In this document: positions 15,708 through 23,224 of the stretch, piece by piece | How the letters are laid out: the number at the start of each line of letters is the position of its first letter | How positions within the stretch are numbered: position 1 is the stretch's first letter | Assembly (NCBI RefSeq): GCF_000282215.1 | Contig: NZ_AKJS01000127.1 | Location: forward strand, 1 to 50,700 | Reading direction: 5' to 3' | DNA from: Pseudomonas sp. GM21 | GTDB lineage: Bacteria; Pseudomonadota; Gammaproteobacteria; Pseudomonadales; Pseudomonadaceae | DNA length: 50,700 nucleotides | Notes under the pieces: model-generated | What the model was told of the DNA's origin: nothing | The model's database searches: none | The model's input: only the letters and a program-made list of their open reading frames with translations | Position numbers and translations under genes: made by a program

Positions 15708-16208
15708 ATGCTTTTTCGAAACCTTGGCTTCGTCTCACTGCTTTCGTTGCTGTCTTTTCAGGCACTCGCGGATGACAGAGGTTTGTATCTTGGAGCTGGC
15801 GTAAGCAACATTGAAACCGACAAATCCCATCTGAGCGATGACGACACCAGCTACAAGGTTTTTGCCGGCTATCGTCTCAACGGCTATCTGGCCTTCGAGG
15901 GCGCCTTTGTTGATCTCGGCCAATTCGAGGACAAGAATCTTGATTTCGATGGCAAATCTGTCCAGGCCAGCGCCCATGTCGGCTTTCCGCTGGGAGACCG
16001 CGTGCGCCTTTACGGCAGCGTCGGTGCTCATGCCTGGGATGCTGACGGCAATGCCAGTGATGATGACACTGGCGTGGATCTGACCTACGGTGCCGGCGTT
16101 GAATTTGATGTGTTTCGCAACATTGGTATCCGCGCTGAATACGAAGTACTGGAAGTCGGCGACATCGACCTGAATCAAACAACGGCCTCTGCTTTTATTC
16201 TCTTTTAA
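15708..16208 (+). CDS. OmpA-type eight-stranded outer-membrane barrel protein
   Basis: The 166-residue protein has a signal peptide ending QALA, then alternating-residue strands: GLYLGAGVS, SYKVFAGYRLN, YLAFEGAFVDL, VQASAHVGFPL, VRLYGSVGAHAWD, VDLTYGAGVEFDV, IGIRAEYEVLE and TTASAFILF. It ends in Phe, as outer-membrane barrels do. Acidic loops (ASDDDTGVD) face outward. This is the OMP_b-brl/OmpA-like family. AGAAGGA precedes the ATG. A short, degraded paralogue lies 3 kb upstream at 12740. Confidence 0.88.
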   Translation: MLFRNLGFVSLLSLLSFQALADDRGLYLGAGVSNIETDKSHLSDDDTSYKVFAGYRLNGYLAFEGAFVDLGQFEDKNLDFDGKSVQASAHVGFPLGDRVRLYGSVGAHAWDADGNASDDDTGVDLTYGAGVEFDVFRNIGIRAEYEVLEVGDIDLNQTTASAFILF

Positions 16209-16220
16209 TGCCCACCTGAG

Positions 16221-16245
16221 TTGAGCGGCCATGCTGGTCGCTCAA
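16221..16245. other. Hairpin after the barrel gene
   Basis: TTGAGCG (16221-16227) pairs with CGCTCAA (16239-16245). It begins 12 bases after the stop but lacks a T-tract, so termination is uncertain. Confidence 0.4.
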
Positions 16246-16349
16246 CGCCTCCCCCTGACAAACACTCCGTGACCTCAAGATCAGCATTACACAAGTTCTG
16301 TGCTGCAAGCGCAGGGCTACGAACACCCTTATTTTTTTGAGGGCTATGG

Positions 16350-16952
16350 ATGAAACAAGGACGAGTTTGGGTACTGCTACTAGTGTTTTCGATCTTGACG
16401 GGCTGCACGACGTCGCCACCAAAGGATCAGAACAATCTGTGCAATATTTATCGTGAGTACCCTGACTGGTACGAAGACTCGCTAGAGATGCAAGAAGAAT
16501 GGGGCACACCTCAACACGTTGCGATGGCGATCATGAAGCAAGAGAGCAGTTTCGTCTCCGATGCATTGCCTCCCCGTGACTACGTGCTTGGGGTGATTCC
16601 CTGGGGTCGTGTCAGTTCGGCTTATGGTTATGCGCAAGCCCTGGACCCTGTCTGGGGTGAGTACAAGGATGCAACCGGCAATGGCGGTTCGCGTGACAAC
16701 TATGATGACGCGATGATGTTTATCGGCTGGTACACCACTGGCACCCACAGCCAGCTTGGAGTCTCCAAAGAGGACGCCTACAACCAGTACCTGGCTTACC
16801 ATGAAGGGCGAGGCGGCTTTCGTCGTGGCACCTATCGCAACAAACCCTGGTTGATGCAGGTGGCACGCAAAGTAGAACAACAGTCAAAGAACTACCATTC
16901 ACAGCTCAAGCAGTGCCGCGCAGAGCTGGAGGATGATCGCAGCTGGTTTTAG
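16350..16952 (+). CDS. Lipoprotein with lytic-transglycosylase-like domain
   Basis: A 200-residue protein with a textbook lipobox (LLLVFSILTGC), so it is lipid-anchored in the envelope. The domain begins with VAMAIMKQESSF near residue 62, where the Glu of a K-Q-E-S-S-F block matches the catalytic position of SLT enzymes. It continues with SSAYGYAQALDPVW, like the G-x-x-Q block, and a late NQYLAYHEGRGGF, like the Y-N-x-G block. It probably cleaves or binds peptidoglycan. Divergence from classical Slt motifs leaves activity open. It stands downstream of the outer-membrane barrel gene, possibly in one transcript. Confidence 0.75.
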   Translation: MKQGRVWVLLLVFSILTGCTTSPPKDQNNLCNIYREYPDWYEDSLEMQEEWGTPQHVAMAIMKQESSFVSDALPPRDYVLGVIPWGRVSSAYGYAQALDPVWGEYKDATGNGGSRDNYDDAMMFIGWYTTGTHSQLGVSKEDAYNQYLAYHEGRGGFRRGTYRNKPWLMQVARKVEQQSKNYHSQLKQCRAELEDDRSWF

Positions 16953-17055
16953 CCCCTTGATTCTGGACCGATCAACATCTGCCGACTGTCACACCGTCGT
17001 CACATCCACCCGGCACAATGCGATCAGCCAAAAGGATTTGGCTACGTGCATAAAG

Positions 17056-17082
17056 AGCCCGGCCACTGCGCCGGGCTTTTTC
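17056..17082 (+). terminator. Intrinsic terminator
   Basis: AGCCCGGC (17056-17063) pairs with GCCGGGCT (17070-17077), loop CACTGC, followed by TTTT. It closes transcription from the lipoprotein gene or from a short RNA starting in 16953-17050. Confidence 0.85.
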
Positions 17083-17165
17083 GTTTCTGCGGCAGTCTTT
17101 TCACGAAATGCTCACATCATGGAGCGCGGATTGAGCAGACAAAAGGATTTGACCCCATACAGAAT

Positions 17166-17188
17166 GCCCGCCTCGCGCGGGCTTTTTG
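17166..17188 (+). terminator. Second intrinsic terminator
   Basis: GCCCGC (17166-17171) pairs with GCGGGC (17177-17182), followed by TTTTT. It lies only 110 bases after the previous terminator, which implies a short transcription unit in between. Confidence 0.75.
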
Positions 17189-17373
17189 TTTTCAGACTCC
17201 CTATCCCCTGCCCGCTTGTATGCCGCTAAGGTTGCCCCCTCCGATTTCTTGATGCTTCAGCGGATGCCATTTTCCGGGCCTGGCTATGCCCCAAAGTCCC
17301 GCGATGACCGGTATTGAACCGTGAGGGTTGAATGGCGTCCAACTGAAATGAAACGCATCAAGGGGATGAGGCG

Positions 17374-17499
17374 ATGGAAACGCGTGCAGTGATCAGGTTT
17401 TTTGCAGCTTATTTGTCCGTCACTCTAACCATCGCATGGGGTGTCGCCGAGGCATCACCCTGGATCGCCTCTCATATCCTCATGAAGTGGATGCTTTAG
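17374..17499 (+). CDS. 41-residue single-helix membrane protein
   Basis: The start METRAVIRF is preceded by AAGGGG at 9 bases. A hydrophobic stretch FFAAYLSVTLTIAWGVA follows, then WIASHILMKWML. No family is recognised. The ribosome site and membrane-helix composition favour a real gene. It stands isolated between two terminators and the reverse-strand gene at 17554. Confidence 0.45.
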   Translation: METRAVIRFFAAYLSVTLTIAWGVAEASPWIASHILMKWML

Positions 17500-17553
17500 C
17501 GCATCATTGATCGTCCACTGGAACCTGGTACTGAGCATGACCAGCATCGAAGA

Positions 17554-17784
17554 TCAGTTGACGCAGGCGTATTCGGCAAGCGCACTTTGAAGAGTTTCAG
17601 AATTCAGTCGTTCGCATTCTGCATTGGCCTCAATTCGTGTCGAATAGCAGATTTTTAACCTGCACTTACCTTCATTGTCGTAGATGTCGAAATCTATAGG
17701 GGCCGTCGTGCAATAAAAGCGTGTCCCACAGCGCGTTGATCCAGTTTCCTTTGGTATCGAGGGAACGACAACGAATCTCGCCAT
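17554..17784 (-). CDS. Small cysteine-rich protein of unknown function
   Basis: A 76-residue protein without signal peptide or membrane helix. It has six cysteines (TRCGTRFYCTT, GKCRLKICYS, AECERL, EYAC), arranged partly as pairs, suggesting a metal site. AGGGA lies about 10 bases before the ATG. No family is recognised. Its AT-rich composition matches the surrounding accessory DNA. The 258 bases to its right hold no convincing gene. Confidence 0.45.
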   Translation of the reverse strand: MARFVVVPSIPKETGSTRCGTRFYCTTAPIDFDIYDNEGKCRLKICYSTRIEANAECERLNSETLQSALAEYACVN

Positions 17785-18042
17785 TATGGTTTTTCCCTGT
17801 AGTGCCCGCCTGTCATGTACTAAAGGAATAGCGGCTACTAGCCACTAGATCAAGTGATTACCTTGAGAATCCGATGAGCAGTTGGGTGGTGTGAGCCCCC
17901 CGCCCCCTATACCCCAAGCTATTCGCAACAAAAACCTGAGAGAGCCTTGCGCGACTGTCCCCCCTTCTGGAATGCACACCTTTTTGAATATGGAGAACAA
18001 AGAAAAAACTGAATTTTTTATCTTCCTTTCAAATAGTCAGCT

Positions 18043-18138
18043 ATGACTCAAGAACAGGTAGGGGCTATTGCGCATCAAATCATAAGCGACATCAAGAGCG
18101 CGAAGGTTAAGTATCCCTGGCACGGCGGTGATTTGTAG
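18043..18138 (+). CDS. Possible 31-residue peptide
   Basis: Open frame MTQEQVGAIAHQIISDIKSA with a lysine-rich end, directly upstream of the small gene at 18164. The ribosome site is weak. The amphipathic composition is protein-like but the call is uncertain; it could be a leader or chance. Confidence 0.25.
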   Translation: MTQEQVGAIAHQIISDIKSAKVKYPWHGGDL

Positions 18139-18163
18139 TAGATCTCGATCGAGGGTTGACGGC

Positions 18164-18352
18164 ATGGCGCACTCACTTCACTACCAGATCGGTGAATCCA
18201 TCCGCACCATCGAGGCCGAGGTGGGGAAGCTGCACGATTTAGCGGCAACGCTCAAAAACTCAGGAAATAATGAGTTGGCGTGGGCAATCTCGCAGCAGGC
18301 ACAAAAGCTTATTGAGGCGGCAGTAGGGCTAAGAATGGCTATGGCTGGATGA
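18164..18352 (+). CDS. Small helical hypothetical protein
   Basis: A 62-residue protein, MAHSLHYQIGESIRTIEAEV onward, predicted to form two amphipathic helices with a NNELAW turn. GAGGG lies upstream. No family is recognised. A terminator follows at 18428. It sits among other orphan genes of the accessory region. Confidence 0.45.
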   Translation: MAHSLHYQIGESIRTIEAEVGKLHDLAATLKNSGNNELAWAISQQAQKLIEAAVGLRMAMAG

Positions 18353-18427
18353 GACATTCATCAAGGGCAGGTCGGGCGTCAGATTGGACGGCGATACTGC
18401 GTCAGACACCTAGTAATGTCTTGAAAA

Positions 18428-18454
18428 GCTGCCGGCATCTCGGCAGCGCTTTTT
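18428..18454 (+). terminator. Intrinsic terminator after the small gene
   Basis: GCTGCCG (18428-18434) pairs with CGGCAGC (18441-18447), followed by TTTTT (18450-18454). The rest of the 18353-18680 interval shows no convincing gene; it is the upstream region of the DUF1254 gene. Confidence 0.8.
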
Positions 18455-18680
18455 GAATTGCCGCATATACTGACCGAGCAATCCGGGTTTGCCATCCATG
18501 TCGTATTCTCCTCGCACAGTGTCGCGTTCGGCGTGACATCTTCGGACAAGACAAAGACTTACAGGAAGACAAAAGGCGAGATGCGTTATCAGGTCGTGAA
18601 CAGCGCGACCCTTCATATTGCCTCATTAATGGTTAGTTGATCGATTCACTACCCGATTCAAGGAATGGAGAAGCAGGTTT

Positions 18681-20099
18681 ATGAAAAACCCACTACCGAG
18701 AGCCATTGGCTGTGCAATGTTATTGCTCACCTCTTTTACATCGACCCTCACCCACGCAACGGACATCACTCCCGCCGAAACGAAAGCCATCGCCGAGGAA
18801 GGCTACATTTACGGTCTGCCCATCGTGATGAACTACGCGATCATGTACGACTACGCGGTGGACAAGAACTCGAGCCAGTTCAAGGCGCCGTTCAACCAGA
18901 TTGATAGCCTGCATCACGTCGCTACCTACCAGGACACGGCCATCATCTCGCCGAACAGCGACACGCCCTATTCCCTGATGTTCATGGACGTGCGTAGCGA
19001 GCCTATCGTGCTCTCGGTGCCAGCGGTAGAGAAACCGCGCTACTACTCGGTGCAGCTCATCGACGGCAATACTTACAACTTCGGTTACATCGGCAACCGT
19101 ACCACCGGCAATGAAGCCGGCGATTACATGGTGGTCGGCCCCGAATGGAAAGGCGTGACTCCGCCGGGCATCAAGAAGGTGTTTCATTCCCGCACGCAAC
19201 TGCCCTTCGCGATTTATCGAACCCAGCTGTTCAATCCAACTGATATGTCGAACGTCGAAAAGATCCAGTCCGGCTACAAGGCACAACCGCTTTCCGCCTA
19301 TCTCAAGCAACCCGCACCGCCTGCCGCGCCGCCGATTGATTTCCCGAAGATCGACAAAGACCTGGTGAAGACTGATTTCTTCAAGTACCTGGGCTTTGCC
19401 TTGCAGCTCGATCCCGCCGCACAGGATGAAGTGGCGATCCGCGAGAAGCTTGCCCGAATCGGCGTAGGGAAGGATTTTAACTTCCAGGCTCTATCGGCCG
19501 AGCAGAAGGCCGCCATCGTTCAGGGCATGCAGGCCGGGCATGCGAAGGTCGAGGATGGGATCAAGAATCTCGGCACGAAGATCAACGGCTGGAACATTAC
19601 CGGTGCCGGTGGCAACAGTGCCTTTTATAACGGCGACTGGCTGAAGCGCGCTGCCGTCGCGCAAGCGGGCATCTACGCCAACGATGCCGATGAAGCCACG
19701 TATCCGATAACCAGTACCTTACCCAATGGCGAGCCACTCGACGGCAGCAAGCACAACTACACGCTCACCTTTCCTGCCGGGCAACTCCCGCCAGTCAATG
19801 CCTTCTGGTCGGTGACGATGTACGACGGCAAGTCGCAATTACTGATCAAAAATCCGATCAATCGCTACCTCATCAACGCACCAATGCTACCCGACATGAA
19901 GAAGAACACCGACGGTTCGCTGACGCTGTACATCCAGAAGGATTCACCTGGCACAGACAAGGAAAGCAACTGGCTGCCTGCACCGAATGATCTGATCTAC
20001 ATGGTGATGCGCCTGTATTGGCCGAAGACGGAAACACCTTCCATCCTGCCTCCTGGCAAAGGGACGTGGAGTCCACCGCAGATCGTCAAAGTTACATGA
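18681..20099 (+). CDS. Exported DUF1254/DUF1214 protein
   Basis: A 472-residue protein with signal peptide (AIGCAMLLLTSFTSTLTHA) and GGAG upstream. The N-terminal DUF1254 domain (about 35-170) shows EGYIYGLPIVMNYAIMYDYA and TPYSLMFMDVRSEPIV. The C-terminal DUF1214 domain (about 355-460) shows LTFPAGQLPPVNAFWSVTMYD and NRYLI. Such proteins are periplasmic, of unknown biochemical role, and are found in many proteobacteria, often in accessory regions. No obvious operon partner is present; an IS256 remnant lies 185 bases downstream. Its higher GC than the preceding small genes suggests separate acquisition. Confidence 0.9.
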   Translation: MKNPLPRAIGCAMLLLTSFTSTLTHATDITPAETKAIAEEGYIYGLPIVMNYAIMYDYAVDKNSSQFKAPFNQIDSLHHVATYQDTAIISPNSDTPYSLMFMDVRSEPIVLSVPAVEKPRYYSVQLIDGNTYNFGYIGNRTTGNEAGDYMVVGPEWKGVTPPGIKKVFHSRTQLPFAIYRTQLFNPTDMSNVEKIQSGYKAQPLSAYLKQPAPPAAPPIDFPKIDKDLVKTDFFKYLGFALQLDPAAQDEVAIREKLARIGVGKDFNFQALSAEQKAAIVQGMQAGHAKVEDGIKNLGTKINGWNITGAGGNSAFYNGDWLKRAAVAQAGIYANDADEATYPITSTLPNGEPLDGSKHNYTLTFPAGQLPPVNAFWSVTMYDGKSQLLIKNPINRYLINAPMLPDMKKNTDGSLTLYIQKDSPGTDKESNWLPAPNDLIYMVMRLYWPKTETPSILPPGKGTWSPPQIVKVT

Positions 20100-20259
20100 C
20101 CCGCTAACAACCGTATCCAGCGGACGGCTCTGGTAAGCCGCCGCTGGCCGGGGCATCAGATTGTTACAGCCGATCAAAGAATGGCCAATAACCGCGCTAG
20201 TAATGAGTAATCGCTAAGCTTGAATCGCGTCAACTTCGTCCAAAGTTTCTTAAATCGAC

Positions 20260-20552
20260 AAAAAGGGGATGGATTTATTATTCAACGCTATCGAGAGCAT
20301 CAATGCCCAATTGCGCAAGATCATCAAGACAAGAGGACACTTTCCAACCGACGATGCCGCGACGAAGTTAATCTGGCTGGCGTTGCAAAATATCACCGCC
20401 AATTGGGGCAAACCGGCACATGACTGGAAGAACGCCATGAATCAGTTCGCGGTCTTGTACGGAGATCGATTCATCAGGCGACAAAAAGGACACAAAAAGG
20501 GGACGGATTTATTATTCCGTCACCTTTTGGGAAATAAATCCGACCCCTTTTT
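20260..20552. repeat. REP-like direct and inverted repeats around a transposase remnant
   Basis: A 24-base repeat AAAAAGGGGAYGGATTTATT plus ATTC occurs at 20260-20283 and 20494-20517 with one mismatch. The second copy is also the left arm of an inverted repeat whose right arm is AATAAATCCGACCCCTTTTT (20533-20552), 19 of 20 bases complementary. The GGGGACGG core resembles REP elements mobilised by RAYT-type transposases (family recollection). Confidence 0.75.
20284..20493 (+). pseudogene. IS256-family transposase, C-terminal remnant
   Basis: The frame encodes about 70 residues: NAIESINAQLRKIIKTRGHF, PTDDAATKLIWLAL, NWKNAMNQFAVLYGDR (with K for the first N-W pair context in the same reading frame). 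This is the C-terminus of IS256/Mutator-type transposases, which end with N-x-(L/I)-E, (K/R)-x-x-x-F-P-(T/N)-D-x-A and a W-x-x-A-x-x-x-(F/L) block. The rest of the roughly 400-residue enzyme, its DDE residues and IS ends are absent. The remnant lies precisely between the two 24-base repeats and cannot be active. Confidence 0.8.
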
Positions 20553-20739
20553 CTCTGTTTTAGTTCGGGGGGCCAACGGCCCCCCAAAGCCATGACGTGG
20601 GAAGCTGGAAGCAGCCACACACTACGTTTGCATGGCTTAAAGAGTTCACAATGGCAGCTTTTCACCCGAGGCAAATTGATCAACACGCACCTCACCAGAC
20701 TGCTCTGTGTAGATGTAACCAAAAAAAATCTCCCTACCG

Positions 20740-21582
20740 CTATCCCCCCCCAATCAGCCCATACAACCCCTCCCGCCGATCCCCATGCAAATCATTGCGC
20801 GCGCTAATCCGCTTATTCCTTGCCTCCCCAAGATTCAACGTCGCCAACAAAATCCGCTCCCCACCCTGCTCCGCCGGCCCCGCCAGCGGATACCCATCCG
20901 CATCAACAATCACCGAACCCTGCACCCAACCCACTCCCCGCTCATGCCCATGCCGATCACAAGCAGCAATAAACATCCGATTCACCGAAGCATTCGCCTG
21001 AACCCGCACCACTTCTGCCGGACGCTCAGTCGGCGGCCGGGGCCCATCCGGCCAGTTAACCGGCGCACAAAGCAAATCCGCGCCGACCAGTGCCGGAAGC
21101 CGCACCCATTCAGGAAATTCCAGGTCGTAGCAAATCAACATCCCAATTCGCCCATGCACCGTTTCCACCACCGGCGGCGCCGCGTTGCCAGCGCTGAAGA
21201 TTTCGCTCTCCGCATCCCACAGGTGGGCTTTGCGGTACACAGCACGCAACCCTTGGGCATCGATCATCGCCGCACTGTTGGCCAGTTCACCGTCGTCCAG
21301 TCGTTCGCAAAAACCGCCGACCACAACAATGTTCAGTTCGCGGGCGAGTGCTGCCCACAGGCGCAACGTTGGTCCTTCAACCGTTTCCGACAACGACAAC
21401 GCTTCACTACGGTCATTGAACACATACCCGCTCTGCACCAGTTCAGGCAGCACCACAATCTGCGCGCCTTGATGGGCCGCGGAACGAATGGCGCGTTCGG
21501 TGAGTGTGCGGTTGAACGCGAGGTCGCCGATTTTCGGTGCCACCTGGCAACAGGCGACCACGGTGTTTTTGGCAGTGTTCAA
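20740..21582 (-). CDS. Nitrilase-superfamily amidohydrolase
   Basis: A 280-residue carbon-nitrogen hydrolase. It starts at TTG 21582-21580 with a strong GGAGGAGG 5 bases upstream; the start overlaps the permease stop (TTGA). The catalytic triad is complete: Glu in VLPELVQSG (about 47), Lys in YRKAHLWD (about 118) and Cys in LICYDLEFPEW (about 151). The VNW and RANAS-type segments suit amidase/N-carbamoyl-hydrolase branches of the superfamily. Coupled to an NCS1 nucleobase-type permease, it probably hydrolyses an amide or carbamoyl group of the imported compound. The substrate is unknown. Confidence 0.9.
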   Translation of the reverse strand: MNTAKNTVVACCQVAPKIGDLAFNRTLTERAIRSAAHQGAQIVVLPELVQSGYVFNDRSEALSLSETVEGPTLRLWAALARELNIVVVGGFCERLDDGELANSAAMIDAQGLRAVYRKAHLWDAESEIFSAGNAAPPVVETVHGRIGMLICYDLEFPEWVRLPALVGADLLCAPVNWPDGPRPPTERPAEVVRVQANASVNRMFIAACDRHGHERGVGWVQGSVIVDADGYPLAGPAEQGGERILLATLNLGEARNKRISARNDLHGDRREGLYGLIGGG

Positions 21583-23078
21583 CGCACCTCCTCCGCAGTC
21601 GGTTTGGTCATGGCAATGATGTCGCTCTCGGTAATCGCGTCGATGATCCGCCGTTCGGACGCGAGGTCGAGCGAGCGGCTGAGGAGGTAGTACGTCAGGC
21701 CCGAGACCAACAATCCCACCAGCCAGGCGATGTCCACGCCTTCGAGCATGCGCGCCAGTGGGCCGACGAATACTTCTTTGTTGGCGGCGGCATCGAATAT
21801 GTAGAAGAACGGCACCATTGCGGCGAAGCCGATCAGGTACGAGACGATGCCGCGAAATTGCCAGGCGCCGTAGATGCCGTTCGGGGTGAAGAAGTGCGGG
21901 ATCGCGTAGCGGCCTTTGCGCACGAAGAAGTAGTCCACCAGGTTGACGGCGGTCCAGGGCACGAGGAAGTAGAGCAGCAGCACGAGGAAGGTGTTCAGCA
22001 GCGCGATGCCGTCGCCTTTGATCGACAGCACGCAGGTCAGCAGGATCACGCTGATCGCGATGATGGACAGGATTCGGGCGCGGGGTGACGGGGTGATTTT
22101 TTTGATCGAGTCGACGCCGGTCAGCAGGGTCAGCATGGCGCTGTAGGTGTTGAGCGCGATGATCGGCAGGAAGCCCGCCACCGAGACGATCACCAACACA
22201 TTGCCCAGCCCCGGAATCATCGAAGAGCCGACCTGGTTCAACGCCACCAGCGCATCCACCGCTTTCAACTGCTGCGCCAGCCACGCACCGAGGCCGATCA
22301 TCCAGCCGCCGGACAACGAGGCGCCGATGAACACGGCAGCGATCAGTTTTGGCCGGCTGGTGTTTTTTGGCAGGTAACGGGAATAGTCGGACACGTAAGG
22401 CGCATAGGAAATGTTGTAGCTGGCGCCGATGGCGAACAAGGTGGCGAACGCAATCCAGCTGAAGCCGAGATCAGTCGCCGGGGTGACACCCTCTTGGCCT
22501 GCGCCGAACATCAGGGCGATCGTGACCAACGCATACAGCGGCAACGTGGCCAGCAACGCCCATTTGAAGGCTTTGTGCATCAGGTCATGGCCGTAGATCG
22601 ATAGCAGCGCCCCGATCAGCACCACCGCCACCGCGACTATCGCCGGGTCGATGCCGAACACATGTTCGAGGCCGTTCATGATCAGCGAGATGTTCACCAC
22701 GTTGAAACCGACGAACACAAACATCGTCGCCATCAAGGCCAGGATCACCCCGCGATAACCGAACTGGGCGCGAGACTGGATCATTTGCGGCAGGCCCATC
22801 TCCGGACCTTGCGAACCATGGAAGGCCATGAAAATGGTGCCGAACATAATGCCCAGCGCACCGGCCAGCATCGTCCACATCGCCGACAAACCGAGACTTG
22901 GGCCGACAAAGCCGATAGAGATGGTGAAGAAGTGAAAGTTGCCCAGAAACCAGAAAGGGCCCTGGCTGCTGAGTTTGGCGTGACGTTCGTTTTCCGGAAT
23001 GTAATCGATCGAGTGGCCTTCGATGGCCAACCCGCTGCTCGCTTCGAAGGCGTGCGCAGACTGTGAGGACCCTGACAT
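21579..23078 (-). CDS. NCS1-family purine-cytosine-type permease
   Basis: A 499-residue protein with 12 predicted membrane helices, the length and hydropathy of the NCS1 family (CodB, FcyB). The N-terminus (GHSIDYIPENERHAKLSSQG) and the FWFLGNFHFFTISIGFVGPS helix carry the family's W/F-x-G-x-N-x-x pattern. SYNISYAPYVSDYSRYLP in helix 6 matches the NCS1 Y-x-P-(Y/F)-x-x-D-Y-(S/T)-R-Y signature. It should import a nucleobase, hydantoin, allantoin or similar nitrogen compound with Na+ or H+. It is translationally coupled to the amidohydrolase gene and divergent from a LysR regulator. Confidence 0.9.
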   Translation of the reverse strand: MSGSSQSAHAFEASSGLAIEGHSIDYIPENERHAKLSSQGPFWFLGNFHFFTISIGFVGPSLGLSAMWTMLAGALGIMFGTIFMAFHGSQGPEMGLPQMIQSRAQFGYRGVILALMATMFVFVGFNVVNISLIMNGLEHVFGIDPAIVAVAVVLIGALLSIYGHDLMHKAFKWALLATLPLYALVTIALMFGAGQEGVTPATDLGFSWIAFATLFAIGASYNISYAPYVSDYSRYLPKNTSRPKLIAAVFIGASLSGGWMIGLGAWLAQQLKAVDALVALNQVGSSMIPGLGNVLVIVSVAGFLPIIALNTYSAMLTLLTGVDSIKKITPSPRARILSIIAISVILLTCVLSIKGDGIALLNTFLVLLLYFLVPWTAVNLVDYFFVRKGRYAIPHFFTPNGIYGAWQFRGIVSYLIGFAAMVPFFYIFDAAANKEVFVGPLARMLEGVDIAWLVGLLVSGLTYYLLSRSLDLASERRIIDAITESDIIAMTKPTAEEVR

Positions 23079-23184
23079 ACGAATGTTCCTATGCTGGTAA
23101 TTGTTGTTTTTATGGGCAAAGCGCCGGTTTCATTGCAATGTAGGGCGTTGGTCAGGGCGATTAAATATCGCAGGCGCACTGTTT

Positions 23185-23204
23185 ACATAGACCCGCGTCT
23201 ATGT
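23185..23204. promoter_or_regulatory. Perfect palindrome, candidate LysR operator
   Basis: ACATAGAC (23185-23192), spacer CCGC, GTCTATGT (23197-23204). It contains T-N11-A type symmetry and sits in the 146-base divergent region between the permease and the LysR gene, 20 bases before the LysR start. This is the expected place for an autoregulatory LysR-type binding site. Confidence 0.65.
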
Positions 23205-23224
23205 GGCGAACCTCGGAGGCACTC

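Noticed and set aside
16953..17190. RsmX/Y/Z-type small RNA
   Set aside because: Only two GGA-loop hairpins, no GacA upstream palindrome, and too few GGA motifs for that family; kept only as a low-level observation.
18402..18626. 74-codon minus-strand frame after the small gene
   Set aside because: It includes a strong terminator hairpin and basic, low-complexity translation; no ribosome site.
20740..22284. Extending the amidohydrolase frame upstream of 21582
   Set aside because: The upstream part is the out-of-frame shadow of the permease gene; the TTG at 21582 has a strong ribosome site.
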